A stretch of 64,000 nt of DNA. Source: Lactobacillus paragasseri. GTDB taxonomy: Bacteria > Bacillota > Bacilli > Lactobacillales > Lactobacillaceae. The translations under genes and the position numbers were made by a program. The notes below the pieces were generated by a model, which was not told the DNA's origin, made no database searches, and worked only from the letters and a program-made list of their open reading frames with translations. Below, in pieces: positions 34,985 to 46,064 of this stretch; position 1 is the stretch's first letter; every line of letters begins with the position of its first letter. Location of the stretch: positions 186,001 to 250,000 of the forward strand of contig NZ_AP018549.1 of the NCBI RefSeq assembly GCF_003584685.1. The letters run 5' to 3'.

Positions 34985-35368
34985 ATGTCTTATATTGCAG
35001 ATTATACTAATAGTTATGACATTCGTGGACAACAAATTACAATTACTGCGTCTGCTCGTTTTGACAAGAATACTGGTAAGGTAATTGCTGACTTAGAACT
35101 TGATGATCATGCAGCAAAATTAGCTTTGGAAAAGTATCGGAGAAAGTTTGGTATTATTTCACCAACTGATCTTAAAAATTTACGACATCATTGGAATTTT
35201 AGTAAAGAAAAATTTGCTGAAGTTTTGGGATGGAATGTGGCAACAATAGCTCTTTATGAAGCCGGAGCTGTGCCATCGATTAGTGATAATCGTTTACTAA
35301 AGATTTTAATTAAAAATCCCAAACTTATGGAAAAGTTTATTGAAGATAGTGAAAAAGAAGAATTATAA
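34985..35368 (+). CDS. Xre-type HTH protein, MqsA/YgiT-like without zinc finger
   Basis: A 127-residue protein. The C-terminal half has the helix-turn-helix pattern of MqsA/YgiT antitoxins (KFGIISPTDLKNLRHHWNFS, then EVLGWNVATIALYEAGAVPS and NRLLKIL). The TGKVIADLELDD segment before it is also typical. The N-terminal CXXC zinc part of YgiT is missing; instead there are ~45 residues of strand-like sequence. No toxin ORF is adjacent, so it is an orphan regulator or a remnant antitoxin. AAGGGGATGAAG precedes the ATG. Confidence 0.72.
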   Translation: MSYIADYTNSYDIRGQQITITASARFDKNTGKVIADLELDDHAAKLALEKYRRKFGIISPTDLKNLRHHWNFSKEKFAEVLGWNVATIALYEAGAVPSISDNRLLKILIKNPKLMEKFIEDSEKEEL

Positions 35369-35406
35369 AAGGGATCTGTGTCTATAGCGACGCAAATCCC
35401 TTTTTA
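35367..35406. terminator. Bidirectional terminator
   Basis: AAAAGGGAT and ATCCCTTTTT arms around a long loop, between the convergent HTH and peptidase genes. Confidence 0.75.
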
Positions 35407-35425
35407 TCAATATATTTTATTTTCA

Positions 35426-36736
35426 CTAAGCAAGTGAATCCCAAGCTGGAAGTGGAGTAGGCTTGCTTTCTGCAAGTTTCTTTTGATCGTCAGTTAAGAA
35501 TTCTTTTCTAACAACTACTTCATAAACAAACTCATCAAACCATTTATCACTCATTGTGAAGTAACCCTTACGGCCTGACTTTTCACTCCATGAGTTTTCA
35601 ACTTTCCACTTACGGATTTCGCCTTTGTCTAAGTCGACACCAACTAAGGTCATTGCGTGACTAACTTCACCTTCGCCAGTAGCTAATCTTTCAGCCTTAG
35701 TCATGTAAGTATCAACGTCAAATAATTCGTCGGTCTTGTATAACTCAGTATCTAAGTAACCAGTCTTGCGGTCCATTTCTTTTAAGACATCATTACCAAA
35801 CCAAACGCTTTCGCCATCCTTAAGTTGCTTGATTGCAGCTTCTTTTAAGTATTCGATTGGTACATTCAAGAAAGTAATTGGAAGTCCGCCATTAACGTTA
35901 TCTTCGAATGGAAGTGAGTAAAGCTTGCCATATTCGTGGTCAGGTGCATTAGTCAAACAAACGTAGTCATCGAAGTTAACATCCCAATACTTGTTGAAGA
36001 ATTCAACTGGAGTTAAGTTCTTATCTAAGTGCAATTTTTTATCGTCGTCGCGATACTCTAAGTCAAAGGTCTTAGGAGGCTCGCCAACAGCAATCGCAGT
36101 CATACGGTAGATTTCACTTAAGAATTCTTTGCGCTTCTTTTCAACTTCTTCAGTTTTGCCTGCTTGAACTAATTTACGTAAAACTAAGGCATCTTTTCTT
36201 TCCTTACGAGCTAAAGCATCAGCTAAGCCAGCAGTGTGATTGGTATTAAAACTTTCAGGCATTGCATTAGTTGGTACAACGCCGTATTTCTTAACTAGTG
36301 AAGCAGCCATTGCCCATTGACCACCATCTGAACCGGCAAAATTCATATATGCTTTAACAGTACGATCATCTAATGGCTTATCAGCAGAATCAATGATTGC
36401 GTCGTAGAAGATATTTGCACGTTCAATTTTATCCCAGAAGAAGTTATATGCTTGAGATAAAGTGAAGTTCTTAGCCTTATACTTTTTACCAAAGTCATGA
36501 CGTAAGGTGTTTAAAGTAGCAAATAACCAGCAACGTCCTGATTGCATTTGGTTAGTAACATTATCAGTTTCCACTTCAACAGAGAAAACATCATTTAAGC
36601 GGTTAGTAACTGTTGGGTTAAATGAGGCTTCTAGAACACCGGAACGCATTGCTGCGCGAGAAACAACTTCATTGCGTGAATTATCAAAGTCATTACGGAA
36701 TTGATCAATTTCTTGTAGGGTTAATTCGTGAGACAT
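35426..36736 (-). CDS. C1-family aminopeptidase/endopeptidase, second copy
   Basis: A 436-residue paralogue of the peptidase at 32938. It has catalytic Cys in QSGRCWLFATLN (~67-78), His in VSHAMTLVGVD (~361) and Asn in VENSWS (~382; Gly replaced by Ser after it). It ends AWDSLA. It is similar along its full length but clearly diverged, so the duplication is old and the two copies may differ in cleavage preference (PepC-like against PepG/PepE-like). It has its own upstream region with an AGGAGTG site. Confidence 0.92.
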   Translation of the reverse strand: MSHELTLQEIDQFRNDFDNSRNEVVSRAAMRSGVLEASFNPTVTNRLNDVFSVEVETDNVTNQMQSGRCWLFATLNTLRHDFGKKYKAKNFTLSQAYNFFWDKIERANIFYDAIIDSADKPLDDRTVKAYMNFAGSDGGQWAMAASLVKKYGVVPTNAMPESFNTNHTAGLADALARKERKDALVLRKLVQAGKTEEVEKKRKEFLSEIYRMTAIAVGEPPKTFDLEYRDDDKKLHLDKNLTPVEFFNKYWDVNFDDYVCLTNAPDHEYGKLYSLPFEDNVNGGLPITFLNVPIEYLKEAAIKQLKDGESVWFGNDVLKEMDRKTGYLDTELYKTDELFDVDTYMTKAERLATGEGEVSHAMTLVGVDLDKGEIRKWKVENSWSEKSGRKGYFTMSDKWFDEFVYEVVVRKEFLTDDQKKLAESKPTPLPAWDSLA

Positions 36737-36897
36737 AAATTACACTCCTTTAATTTTTTTATAATATTTTTCATTATATTTACTATACAGCAAATAATGA
36801 TTTAATACACTAATTTTATGAATGAAAGTAACTTTCATAAGTATTTCAATAGACGTTATGAAGTATAATGTTTATAACAATATCGGAGGAAATGAAT

Positions 36898-37518
36898 ATG
36901 AAAAAGAACATTTTTGTATCAGGAATAACTTTAATGACAATGCTTCTTGCTGTAGGTTGCAGCAATAGTGCCAATCAATCTAGTACTAATAACGAAGCAA
37001 AAAGCAGTAAGACAAGTCACAAGAAGAGTCATAAGGCTAAGAAACACACTACTAAGAAAGATAAGACTGATGTAGATACTGATGATTCAGAAACTACTAA
37101 CTCTGATAAGAAGAGCGATAAGAGTAGTGAAAGTTCAAGTAATACTACCAGCAAAAAGACTAATAAGAACAAATCAACTGACTCTAACAATTCTTCTGAT
37201 TCAACTGGATCAACTAATTCGAACAATGCATCAAATTCAGCTGCATCTAACACCCAAACTAATGGTAATAGTCAAAATGCATCATCATCTCATAATGCTT
37301 CAGATGCTATGTTTAACAAGATGGTTTCTGACACAATTAAAGAGCATGGTTATTCAAGTAATTATGGTCCAGACAACTTTACCTTAATTGATGGTGGCAA
37401 TGGTCAATACTCTTTAGCTGAAAAGTCAACTGGAACAATTGTTGGTCATTATTCAGTCAAGAATGGTGAACTTTACAAGCAAGACATTCTTACTGGAAAC
37501 GATGTTAAGGTTAAATAA
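36898..37518 (+). CDS. Ser/Lys/Thr-rich lipoprotein
   Basis: A 206-residue lipoprotein with lipobox LLAVGC (Cys ~21). Residues ~22-140 are low-complexity Ser/Asn/Lys/Thr (disordered, possibly wall-spanning), and a small C-terminal domain (~145-206) contains YGPDNFTLIDGGNGQYSLAE. The ATG at 36898 is 8 bases after GGAGG; upstream in-frame ATGs sit before or on that site. Same plan as the lipoprotein at 8278-9315. The greA stop-start overlap downstream (TAATG) means the two genes are co-expressed. Function unknown. Confidence 0.82.
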   Translation: MKKNIFVSGITLMTMLLAVGCSNSANQSSTNNEAKSSKTSHKKSHKAKKHTTKKDKTDVDTDDSETTNSDKKSDKSSESSSNTTSKKTNKNKSTDSNNSSDSTGSTNSNNASNSAASNTQTNGNSQNASSSHNASDAMFNKMVSDTIKEHGYSSNYGPDNFTLIDGGNGQYSLAEKSTGTIVGHYSVKNGELYKQDILTGNDVKVK

Positions 37519-37979
37519 TGGTTTACTATCAAAAAATGACGCCAGAAGGCTATCAAGAAATTAAAGACGAGATAGCCCGTTTAAAAAAAGATCGACCACG
37601 TAGAATTAAAATTTTGCAAGAAGCTCGTAGTATGGGAGACTTGTCAGAAAATTCAGAATATACGACTGCTAAGATGGAATTAGGGCATTTGCAGAGTCGA
37701 CTGCGTTATCTAGATAAACAATTAAGATATTCAGAAATTATTCAAAAAGATAAAAGTGGCACAATTGATTTAGGTTCAAATGTAAAACTGCTTTTTGAAG
37801 GTGATGATGATGCGGAAGAATACCGGATTGTTGGTAGAATGGAAGCAGACCTGACTAAAGGAAAAATATCTTTTGATTCTCCTTTAGGACAGGCCTTAAT
37901 GAAGCAAAAAGCTGGTGCAACAGTAACTGTTGAAGCACCAGCTGGAAGTTATGATGTAAAAATTATTGCAGTAAATTAA
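37518..37979 (+). CDS. greA: GreA-type transcript cleavage factor
   Basis: Rescues backtracked RNA polymerase by stimulating RNA cleavage. The 153-residue protein has an N-terminal coiled coil with MTPEGYQEIKDEIARLKKDRP and GDLSENSEYTTAKME (acidic tip). The C-terminal FKBP-like domain is SPLGQALMKQKAGATVTVEAP. The ATG overlaps the stop of the lipoprotein gene. Standard greA is often elsewhere in lactobacilli, so this may be one of two copies. Confidence 0.88.
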   Translation: MVYYQKMTPEGYQEIKDEIARLKKDRPRRIKILQEARSMGDLSENSEYTTAKMELGHLQSRLRYLDKQLRYSEIIQKDKSGTIDLGSNVKLLFEGDDDAEEYRIVGRMEADLTKGKISFDSPLGQALMKQKAGATVTVEAPAGSYDVKIIAVN

Positions 37980-38012
37980 AAAGCACCTCGCTTTGCGGGA
38001 TGCCTTTTTTTG
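37978..38012. terminator. Bidirectional terminator greA/hsp20
   Basis: AAAGCACCTCGC and GCGGGATGCCTTT form an imperfect stem with a 3-nt loop, with a T run on the right and an A run on the left. Confidence 0.75.
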
Positions 38013-38025
38013 TAAGCAATCAAAT

Positions 38026-38457
38026 TTATTCAATTGTGATTGTGTTTTCTTTGTCTTCTTCAGTTAATTTTGGCAAGGTAATGGTTAAAACGCCGTCGAT
38101 GTCCTTAGCAGAAATTTCTTTAGAATCAACATCAGGAATACGATAGCTTCTTTGAATGTGACCAACGCTTCTTTCACGGTGAATAAGGTTGCCATTCTTG
38201 TCATCTAAGTTGTCAAATGAGTCACGGCTACCTGAAACATTCAAGATGCCATCTTTATAAGAAACTTTAATGTCTTTCTTATCCATTCCTGGCATGTCGA
38301 CTTTAACGATATAGTCCTTGTCTGTTTCAGCTACATCAGATTGCATAATGTTCTTAATTGAACTATCGTCAAAAAAGTCTTTTGGAAAACTAAACCAATC
38401 GCTTAATTGATCCATCATATTATCATTGTTACGATTCTTCATCATTTCGTTTGCCAT
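38026..38457 (-). CDS. Small heat-shock protein (Hsp20/alpha-crystallin)
   Basis: A 143-residue chaperone that holds unfolded proteins. The alpha-crystallin domain (~40-135) shows VKVDMPGMDKKDIKVSYKDG and GVLTITLPK, and the tail ends in a short acidic motif. The start at 38457 (ATGGCAAACG) follows GGAAGGAAG. A CIRCE operator lies ~70 bp upstream, so it is predicted to be under the heat-shock repressor HrcA. Confidence 0.93.
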   Translation of the reverse strand: MANEMMKNRNNDNMMDQLSDWFSFPKDFFDDSSIKNIMQSDVAETDKDYIVKVDMPGMDKKDIKVSYKDGILNVSGSRDSFDNLDDKNGNLIHRERSVGHIQRSYRIPDVDSKEISAKDIDGVLTITLPKLTEEDKENTITIE

Positions 38458-38526
38458 AATAAAACTTCCTTCCATTACGCTCTCTACACTTTCTATTGTA
38501 GTAGGTCAGAATAGAATGTAAAATAT

Positions 38527-38553
38527 TTAGCACTCTAATTGACAAAGTGCTAA
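38527..38553 (-). promoter_or_regulatory. CIRCE operator (HrcA) of hsp20
   Basis: TTAGCACTC, 9 bases, then AAGTGCTAA; the consensus is TTAGCACTC-N9-GAGTGCTAA, so 17 of 18 arm bases match. On the minus strand the spacer contains TTGTCA, a likely -35 for hsp20, so repressor and polymerase would compete. Confidence 0.88.
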
Positions 38554-38561
38554 TTTTAGCA

Positions 38562-38603
38562 CAAAAAAATAGGATTTAGAGTAATTCTAGATCCTATTTT
38601 TCA
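38562..38603 (-). terminator. Terminator of the GH1 gene at 38607
   Basis: On the minus strand AAAAATAGGATCTAGA pairs with its near-complement, and T7 follows. Confidence 0.85.
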
Positions 38604-38606
38604 TGA

Positions 38607-40142
<1,536 letters not shown>

Positions 40143-40172
40143 TTATTTTTCATAAGAAAACAGTCTTCATTG

Positions 40173-40201
40173 TTGCAACCGTTTTCAATTAGTAGTATTA
40201 T
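40173..40201 (+). promoter_or_regulatory. Promoter with cre overlapping -35, EIIC operon
   Basis: TTGCAA (40173-40178), a 17-bp spacer and TATTAT (40196-40201). TGCAACCGTTTTCA (40174-40187) matches cre at 13 of 14 and covers the -35, so CcpA binding should block this promoter. Confidence 0.7.
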
Positions 40202-40253
40202 ACAGGTGTTGTCTGAATTGTTCGGGAACAATATTGAAAGGGCAGATACAATA

Positions 40254-40751
40254 ATGACTAAAAAAGATCAGAGTTTAGAACAAAAGAAACATGACATGAG
40301 TGTAAGATCTATAAATTTTAGCCGCTATTTAATGATTCGTTATTTTTCTGCGGCGTTCTTATTCACTAATCTATTTTGGTTAGTTTTTGCAATTTGCTAC
40401 AAAGATATTGTTGCTTCGATAATTTCGGGATTATTGTTTGTTTTATTATTAGTAGCTTCAGTTGAGCAAGTAAGTAAATGGAATGTGAGAAATACTGATT
40501 TGAAATTTACGAAACTTTATTATCAACTGCAGCTAGGTGCAAATGTAATCTTTGCTATAGGTTGCTATTTACCATTTGGAAAGCTTCTATTTCCTTTTAT
40601 GACTACAAATGATGTCGCAAATGTAATTGTTACGATTTTAGTAATTGGAATGCTAGGTTCCATTTTGATCTTAAGAAGAATTAGTAACATTCAAAATGGT
40701 CGCGACAAATATGCACGAGCAATTAAGACATTTGAAAGTAATAGACAGTAG
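40254..40751 (+). CDS. Small four-helix membrane protein upstream of EIIC
   Basis: A 165-residue protein with a charged N-terminal ~35 residues, four membrane helices (~40-60, 66-85, 100-122, 128-150) and a basic C-terminus. The ATG at 40254 is used; the longer frame runs into the cre/promoter. It is not recognised as a known PTS part. It sits 22 bp before an EIIC gene and shares its CcpA-type promoter, so it may help assembly or activity of that permease (inference). Confidence 0.65.
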   Translation: MTKKDQSLEQKKHDMSVRSINFSRYLMIRYFSAAFLFTNLFWLVFAICYKDIVASIISGLLFVLLLVASVEQVSKWNVRNTDLKFTKLYYQLQLGANVIFAIGCYLPFGKLLFPFMTTNDVANVIVTILVIGMLGSILILRRISNIQNGRDKYARAIKTFESNRQ

Positions 40752-40773
40752 GACAAATTGAGGGGGATGTACT

Positions 40774-42126
40774 ATGTCTGACACTGCGCAACCATCATTT
40801 AAAGATAAAATGATGAAGATACTAGGCAAGTTCTCAGGTTCACGTTTTGTACGTGCAATTATGGGTGCTGGTTATTCGATTATTGCCTTTTCTATCATTG
40901 GATCAATGTTTTTGGTCTTAACAGTTTTAACGCAAGTTATTACTGCTAAAGGATTTGTAGATTTTTACAATAATACATTTGGACGTTTTAACAATATTTA
41001 TACTGTTATTTACAACGCCACGATGGGTATTATCGCAATTTACTTTGCTGGATCATTTGCTTATAACTATGCAGATATTTATCGTAAAGAAGAAAACTTA
41101 TTGCTTGATCCATTGAACGCAGTTTTCTTAACTTTAATGGGTTTATTCATTACCGTTCCACAATTAGTATGGAAGGGCGGTAACACTGTCTTTGTTAACA
41201 TTTTGAAGAAAGATAATGTTATTGCTGGTGGTTATGGCGTTTCTGGTTCTGGTTTAACTAGAATTGGTGCTACAGGTATCTTTACTGGTTTAATCGTTGC
41301 CTGGTTAACTGTTCAAATTTATCGTTTCTGTATTAAACACAATTGGCGAATTAAAATGCCCGCATCTGTTCCATCAGGTGTTGCTAACTCATTTACTGCT
41401 TTGATTCCTGGTTTTGTGATTGCGATTGTCATTGCTTTAATTGACGTTATCTTAATTGTTCTTGGTACAGATATTTTCCAATTATTGTTTATTCCATTCT
41501 CATTTGTTTCAAACATTGCTAATACCTGGTGGGGAGTTTTGATTATCTTCTTCCTGATTCACTTCTTATGGTGGTTTGGTATTCACGGTGCGACTATTAT
41601 TTCAAGTTTCTACCAAGCAATTGTTTTATCAAACATGGCTGCTAATGCTTCTGGTGCTCACTATGTCTTTGCTGGTGAATTCTCAAACGCATTCGTAATC
41701 ATGGGTGGTTCTGGTGCTACTTTAGGTATGGCACTCTGGATGGCTTTTGCTTCTAGATCTAAACAATTACGAGAACTTGGTAAACTTGAAGCTGTTCCTG
41801 CTGTATTTAACATTAACGAACCTTTACTATTTGGTTTGCCAATTGTTTATAACGTACGTTTATTTGTTCCATTCTTACTAGCACCTATGACTTGTTCAAT
41901 GGTTGCTTATGCAGCTATTGCAACTCACTTAGTACCTAAGATTATTGTTCAACAACCATGGCCAATTCCTGTAGGTCTTGGTGGTATGATGGCCACTGCT
42001 AGTTGGCAAGGTGCTGTTTTAGCTTTAGTCAATGCTGTAGTTGCATTCTTAATTTGGTACCCATTCATTAAGCATTACGACAATGAATTGCTTAAGAAAG
42101 AGCAAGCTGGTGCTGAGAAAGCTTAA
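40774..42126 (+). CDS. PTS cellobiose-type permease, EIIC
   Basis: Membrane channel that takes up and helps phosphorylate a beta-glucoside. The 450-residue protein has ~10 hydrophobic segments and lactose/cellobiose EIIC motifs (WWFGIHGATIISS with the substrate His; FNINEPLLFGLPIVYN with the conserved Glu). No EIIA or EIIB is encoded beside it, so it must borrow them, probably from the 45.7-46.7 kb genes or elsewhere. GAGGGGGATG precedes the start. A terminator follows, then a GntR gene. Confidence 0.92.
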   Translation: MSDTAQPSFKDKMMKILGKFSGSRFVRAIMGAGYSIIAFSIIGSMFLVLTVLTQVITAKGFVDFYNNTFGRFNNIYTVIYNATMGIIAIYFAGSFAYNYADIYRKEENLLLDPLNAVFLTLMGLFITVPQLVWKGGNTVFVNILKKDNVIAGGYGVSGSGLTRIGATGIFTGLIVAWLTVQIYRFCIKHNWRIKMPASVPSGVANSFTALIPGFVIAIVIALIDVILIVLGTDIFQLLFIPFSFVSNIANTWWGVLIIFFLIHFLWWFGIHGATIISSFYQAIVLSNMAANASGAHYVFAGEFSNAFVIMGGSGATLGMALWMAFASRSKQLRELGKLEAVPAVFNINEPLLFGLPIVYNVRLFVPFLLAPMTCSMVAYAAIATHLVPKIIVQQPWPIPVGLGGMMATASWQGAVLALVNAVVAFLIWYPFIKHYDNELLKKEQAGAEKA

Positions 42127-42142
42127 TTATAAAATATAGACT

Positions 42143-42184
42143 TTGAAAATTCTCATAGTTAGAATATAACTATGAGAATTTTTC
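42143..42184 (+). terminator. Terminator after EIIC
   Basis: A 14-bp perfect stem AAATTCTCATAGTT and complement, with a 7-nt loop and T5. Confidence 0.87.
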
Positions 42185-42201
42185 ATTTAGGGATGTAAAT
42201 A

Positions 42202-42900
42202 ATGAAGAAATATGAATTAGTTGCGGATAAAATAAAAAATTATATTAATAAAGAGCAACTTCATCATGGTGATAAATTGCCAACTATAACTGACTTAATG
42301 AAGAAATATCAAGTCGGAAAGTCAACTATTTTGCAGGCAATTACTTTACTTACACAGCGAGGGATTGTCTATAAGGTGCAAGGGTCGGGCGTCTTTGTTA
42401 GGCCTACCGGGCAAGATGGTTATATGTCTCTAACAGACAATGCTGGTTTTGCCCATGTATTAAAAAAGCCGACTACGGAAGTAATCGAGTTTTCGGAGAA
42501 GAAGGCACCTAAACCAATCAGTGAACATCTTCATTCTGATGAAGAATGCTACTTTATTAAAAGATTGCGCAAGCAAGATGGTAAGCCCTTTGTCTTAGAA
42601 GAGTCATATTATCGTAAAAGTATAGTTCCCTTCATGAGTAAAGAAATCGCAGAAGGCTCGATTTTTGATTACATCCGAGAAGGACTAAAGAAAGAAATTC
42701 GGTTTTCTGATAAGTATATGCGTGTTAGAAAATTAACTGCTGATGAGGCAAAATACCTTGAATTAAAAGAAGGAGATCCTTGTTTAGAAGTCTATGATAC
42801 CTTCTATCTAGCCAATGGAACTGCTTTTGATAGTTCTAAATTAGTTTATAATTACAAAAACTCTAAATTTTACGATCAAAGTTCTGATGATATTATTTAA
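42202..42900 (+). CDS. GntR-family regulator with UTRA domain
   Basis: A 232-residue transcription factor. The winged-helix domain (~1-70) carries PTITDLMKKYQVGKSTILQAI and VQGSGVFV, and the UTRA ligand domain (~90-230) includes CYFIKRLRKQDGKPFVLEESYY. It resembles BglR/TreR-type regulators that sense phosphorylated sugars. It follows the EIIC gene closely and so probably controls the divergent GH1/EIIC pair. Confidence 0.88.
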   Translation: MKKYELVADKIKNYINKEQLHHGDKLPTITDLMKKYQVGKSTILQAITLLTQRGIVYKVQGSGVFVRPTGQDGYMSLTDNAGFAHVLKKPTTEVIEFSEKKAPKPISEHLHSDEECYFIKRLRKQDGKPFVLEESYYRKSIVPFMSKEIAEGSIFDYIREGLKKEIRFSDKYMRVRKLTADEAKYLELKEGDPCLEVYDTFYLANGTAFDSSKLVYNYKNSKFYDQSSDDII

Positions 42901-42903
42901 CAA

Positions 42904-42943
42904 AAATAGCCCTAATCTCGAAATATTGAGACTAGGGCTATTG
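42904..42943. terminator. Terminator after the GntR gene
   Basis: AATAGCCCTAATCTC and GAGACTAGGGCTATT arms with an 8-nt loop, between two convergent genes. The flanking T run is modest. Confidence 0.72.
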
Positions 42944-43350
42944 TTATTTGGCGTAAGCTAACACATTATTCTTCATTTGTTTTAGTTGTTTTTTAGCACC
43001 TTGTTTTAACTGCCAGTTGTAAAACCAGGTACCAAGATTAGAATGTTTCTTTTCATCAAAACTAAGAACGTCTTCTTTAAAAGTGATCTGACAGCCACGT
43101 TCATTGTCTTCTAAGTAATAAGCAATTTTAACATCTAGCTTAGCAGATTTAAAAACCGAAACATATTTTTTGCCAAATTCGTACTCAGTAATTTCAGCTT
43201 TTACATTTTTTTCTAATAGGTAGTTCCTGCGACAATTTTTACTGGTAAGTCATTGCCTCGTGCTTTTTTAATTGCTTGTGTGAGCTGCATATTAAGGTAA
43301 TTAAAGAAATCTTTTGCTTTAAACTTTGCTTGGTCTGTAATTGTAATCAT
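42944..43350 (-). pseudogene. Frameshifted DUF3284 protein
   Basis: The start at 43350 encodes MITITDQAKFKAKDF and ~30 further residues, then stops at a TAG near 43223 after AGTTY-like sequence. In another frame, from ~43230 to 42944, the protein continues with LLEKNVKAEITEYEFGKKYV and ends KQMKNNVLAYAK. Total length is 407 nt, one short of a multiple of three, so a single missing base near 43222-43238 joins the two parts into a ~135-residue DUF3284 protein. That family usually accompanies cellobiose PTS and phospho-beta-glucosidase genes, as here. Broken gene or sequencing error. Confidence 0.8.
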
Positions 43351-43377
43351 TTTGCGTCTTTCTAATATTAATTTGTC

Positions 43378-43413
43378 AAAAAAATAGAGCCTAGAAAATG
43401 CTAGGTTCTATTT
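43378..43413 (-). terminator. Terminator of GH1 copy B
   Basis: Minus strand AAAATAGAACCTAGC with complement CTAGGCTCTATTTT, then a T run. Confidence 0.85.
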
Positions 43414-43423
43414 TGCCTTTAGT

Positions 43424-44974
<1,551 letters not shown>

Positions 44975-44977
44975 TAC

Positions 44978-45703
44978 TTAAAAGCTGTTTGTCTCTAAAA
45001 CGACATAATTTCGTTCATCGTAACGATTACGACTGGTTGAATATTCAACTGGTTGACCATTATTTAACCATACGATTTGCTCAAGCTCTAAAATTGGGTC
45101 ATCTTTTTTAGCTTTAAGATATTTTTGATCCCAATCGTCTGCTTTAGCAGCCTTGATTTTACGATATGCGACGCCAAACTTAAGTTTTAAGTCATGATGA
45201 AGATAATTATAAATAGAATTATGCAAGATATCCTCAGTTAAGTTGGGAACTAAGTGAACTGGCATAAAAGTATGTTCAAGAATCAATGGCTTTCCTTCAA
45301 GTCTTCTTAAGCGACGGATATTATAAACTGGGTCGCTAGACTTTAATTTTAGGTAATGTTGAATATCTTCACTAGGAAACTCAACGTTAAACTCAATAAT
45401 ATCGCTAGTAACCTCATCTGATCCAAGTAGATTGGCTAAGCCACTAAAGGCATTTGCTGGTGAATCAAATTTATCCTGGATTGGAACCGGACCTAAGACA
45501 AAAGTTCCTAAACCAGATTCTTTATATACAAGACCTTTTCTTTGTAATCCATCTAAGGCTTTTTTGACAGTTAACCGGCTTACTTGTAATTCGTCTGCAA
45601 GTGTTTTTTGGTCAGGAAGGGGAGCTTGAGTTTTGTAAACTCCATCTTCAATTCTTTTTTGTAGAATTCGAGCAACTTTTAAGTATTTTGCTTCCGTAGT
45701 CAT
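44978..45703 (-). CDS. GntR-family regulator with UTRA domain (second)
   Basis: A 241-residue regulator. The winged helix (~1-72) has LPDQKTLADELQVSRLTVKKAL and ESGLGTFVLG, and the UTRA domain spans ~95-240. It is distinct from the regulator at 42202. Its ATG overlaps the stop of the EIIA gene (TAATG), so regulator and PTS protein are made together. It probably controls the minus-strand PTS operon in response to a sugar phosphate. Confidence 0.9.
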   Translation of the reverse strand: MTTEAKYLKVARILQKRIEDGVYKTQAPLPDQKTLADELQVSRLTVKKALDGLQRKGLVYKESGLGTFVLGPVPIQDKFDSPANAFSGLANLLGSDEVTSDIIEFNVEFPSEDIQHYLKLKSSDPVYNIRRLRRLEGKPLILEHTFMPVHLVPNLTEDILHNSIYNYLHHDLKLKFGVAYRKIKAAKADDWDQKYLKAKKDDPILELEQIVWLNNGQPVEYSTSRNRYDERNYVVLETNSF

Positions 45704-46029
45704 TATTTTTCAGCCATTTTTTTGTAAACAGCTACTACTTCTTTAGCTAAATCAATAAAGGTAATAGCTGTCATTAAGTGATCTTGAGCGTGAACCATGT
45801 AAAGGTCAACTTTTACGTGGTTACCTTGTGCTTCTTGAGTTAACATATCAGTTTGAACATTATGAGCATTTACTAAGCCTTCATTTGCTTGCTTAATAAA
45901 TTCATCAGCCTTGTCAAAGTCGCCCTTCTTAGCAGCTTGGATTGCTTGCATAGCAGCAGCTTTTGCATTACCTGCTTGCATAATAATTCCCATTACAACT
46001 TGCATGTTATCGCTATTTTCTTGTGCCAT
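45703..46029 (-). CDS. PTS lactose/cellobiose-type EIIA
   Basis: A 108-residue cytoplasmic phosphocarrier that passes phosphate from HPr to EIIB. It has the three-helix pattern of the family, with MGIIMQAGNAKAAAMQAIQAAKKGDFD at the N-terminus. The phospho-His lies in YMVHAQDHLMTAI (~81). A stem-loop lies between it and the gene upstream, and it is coupled to the GntR gene downstream. Confidence 0.94.
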   Translation of the reverse strand: MAQENSDNMQVVMGIIMQAGNAKAAAMQAIQAAKKGDFDKADEFIKQANEGLVNAHNVQTDMLTQEAQGNHVKVDLYMVHAQDHLMTAITFIDLAKEVVAVYKKMAEK

Positions 46030-46064
46030 GATTTAATTCTCCTAGATAGTATTTTCAAAATAAA

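Noticed and set aside
35000-35368. Complete toxin-antitoxin system at the HTH gene
   Set aside because: No toxin-sized ORF lies beside it; neighbours are the HD hydrolase and a convergent peptidase.
40170-40253. Longer start of the membrane protein before EIIC
   Set aside because: The region holds the cre site and the -35/-10 boxes; translation from there would run through the promoter.
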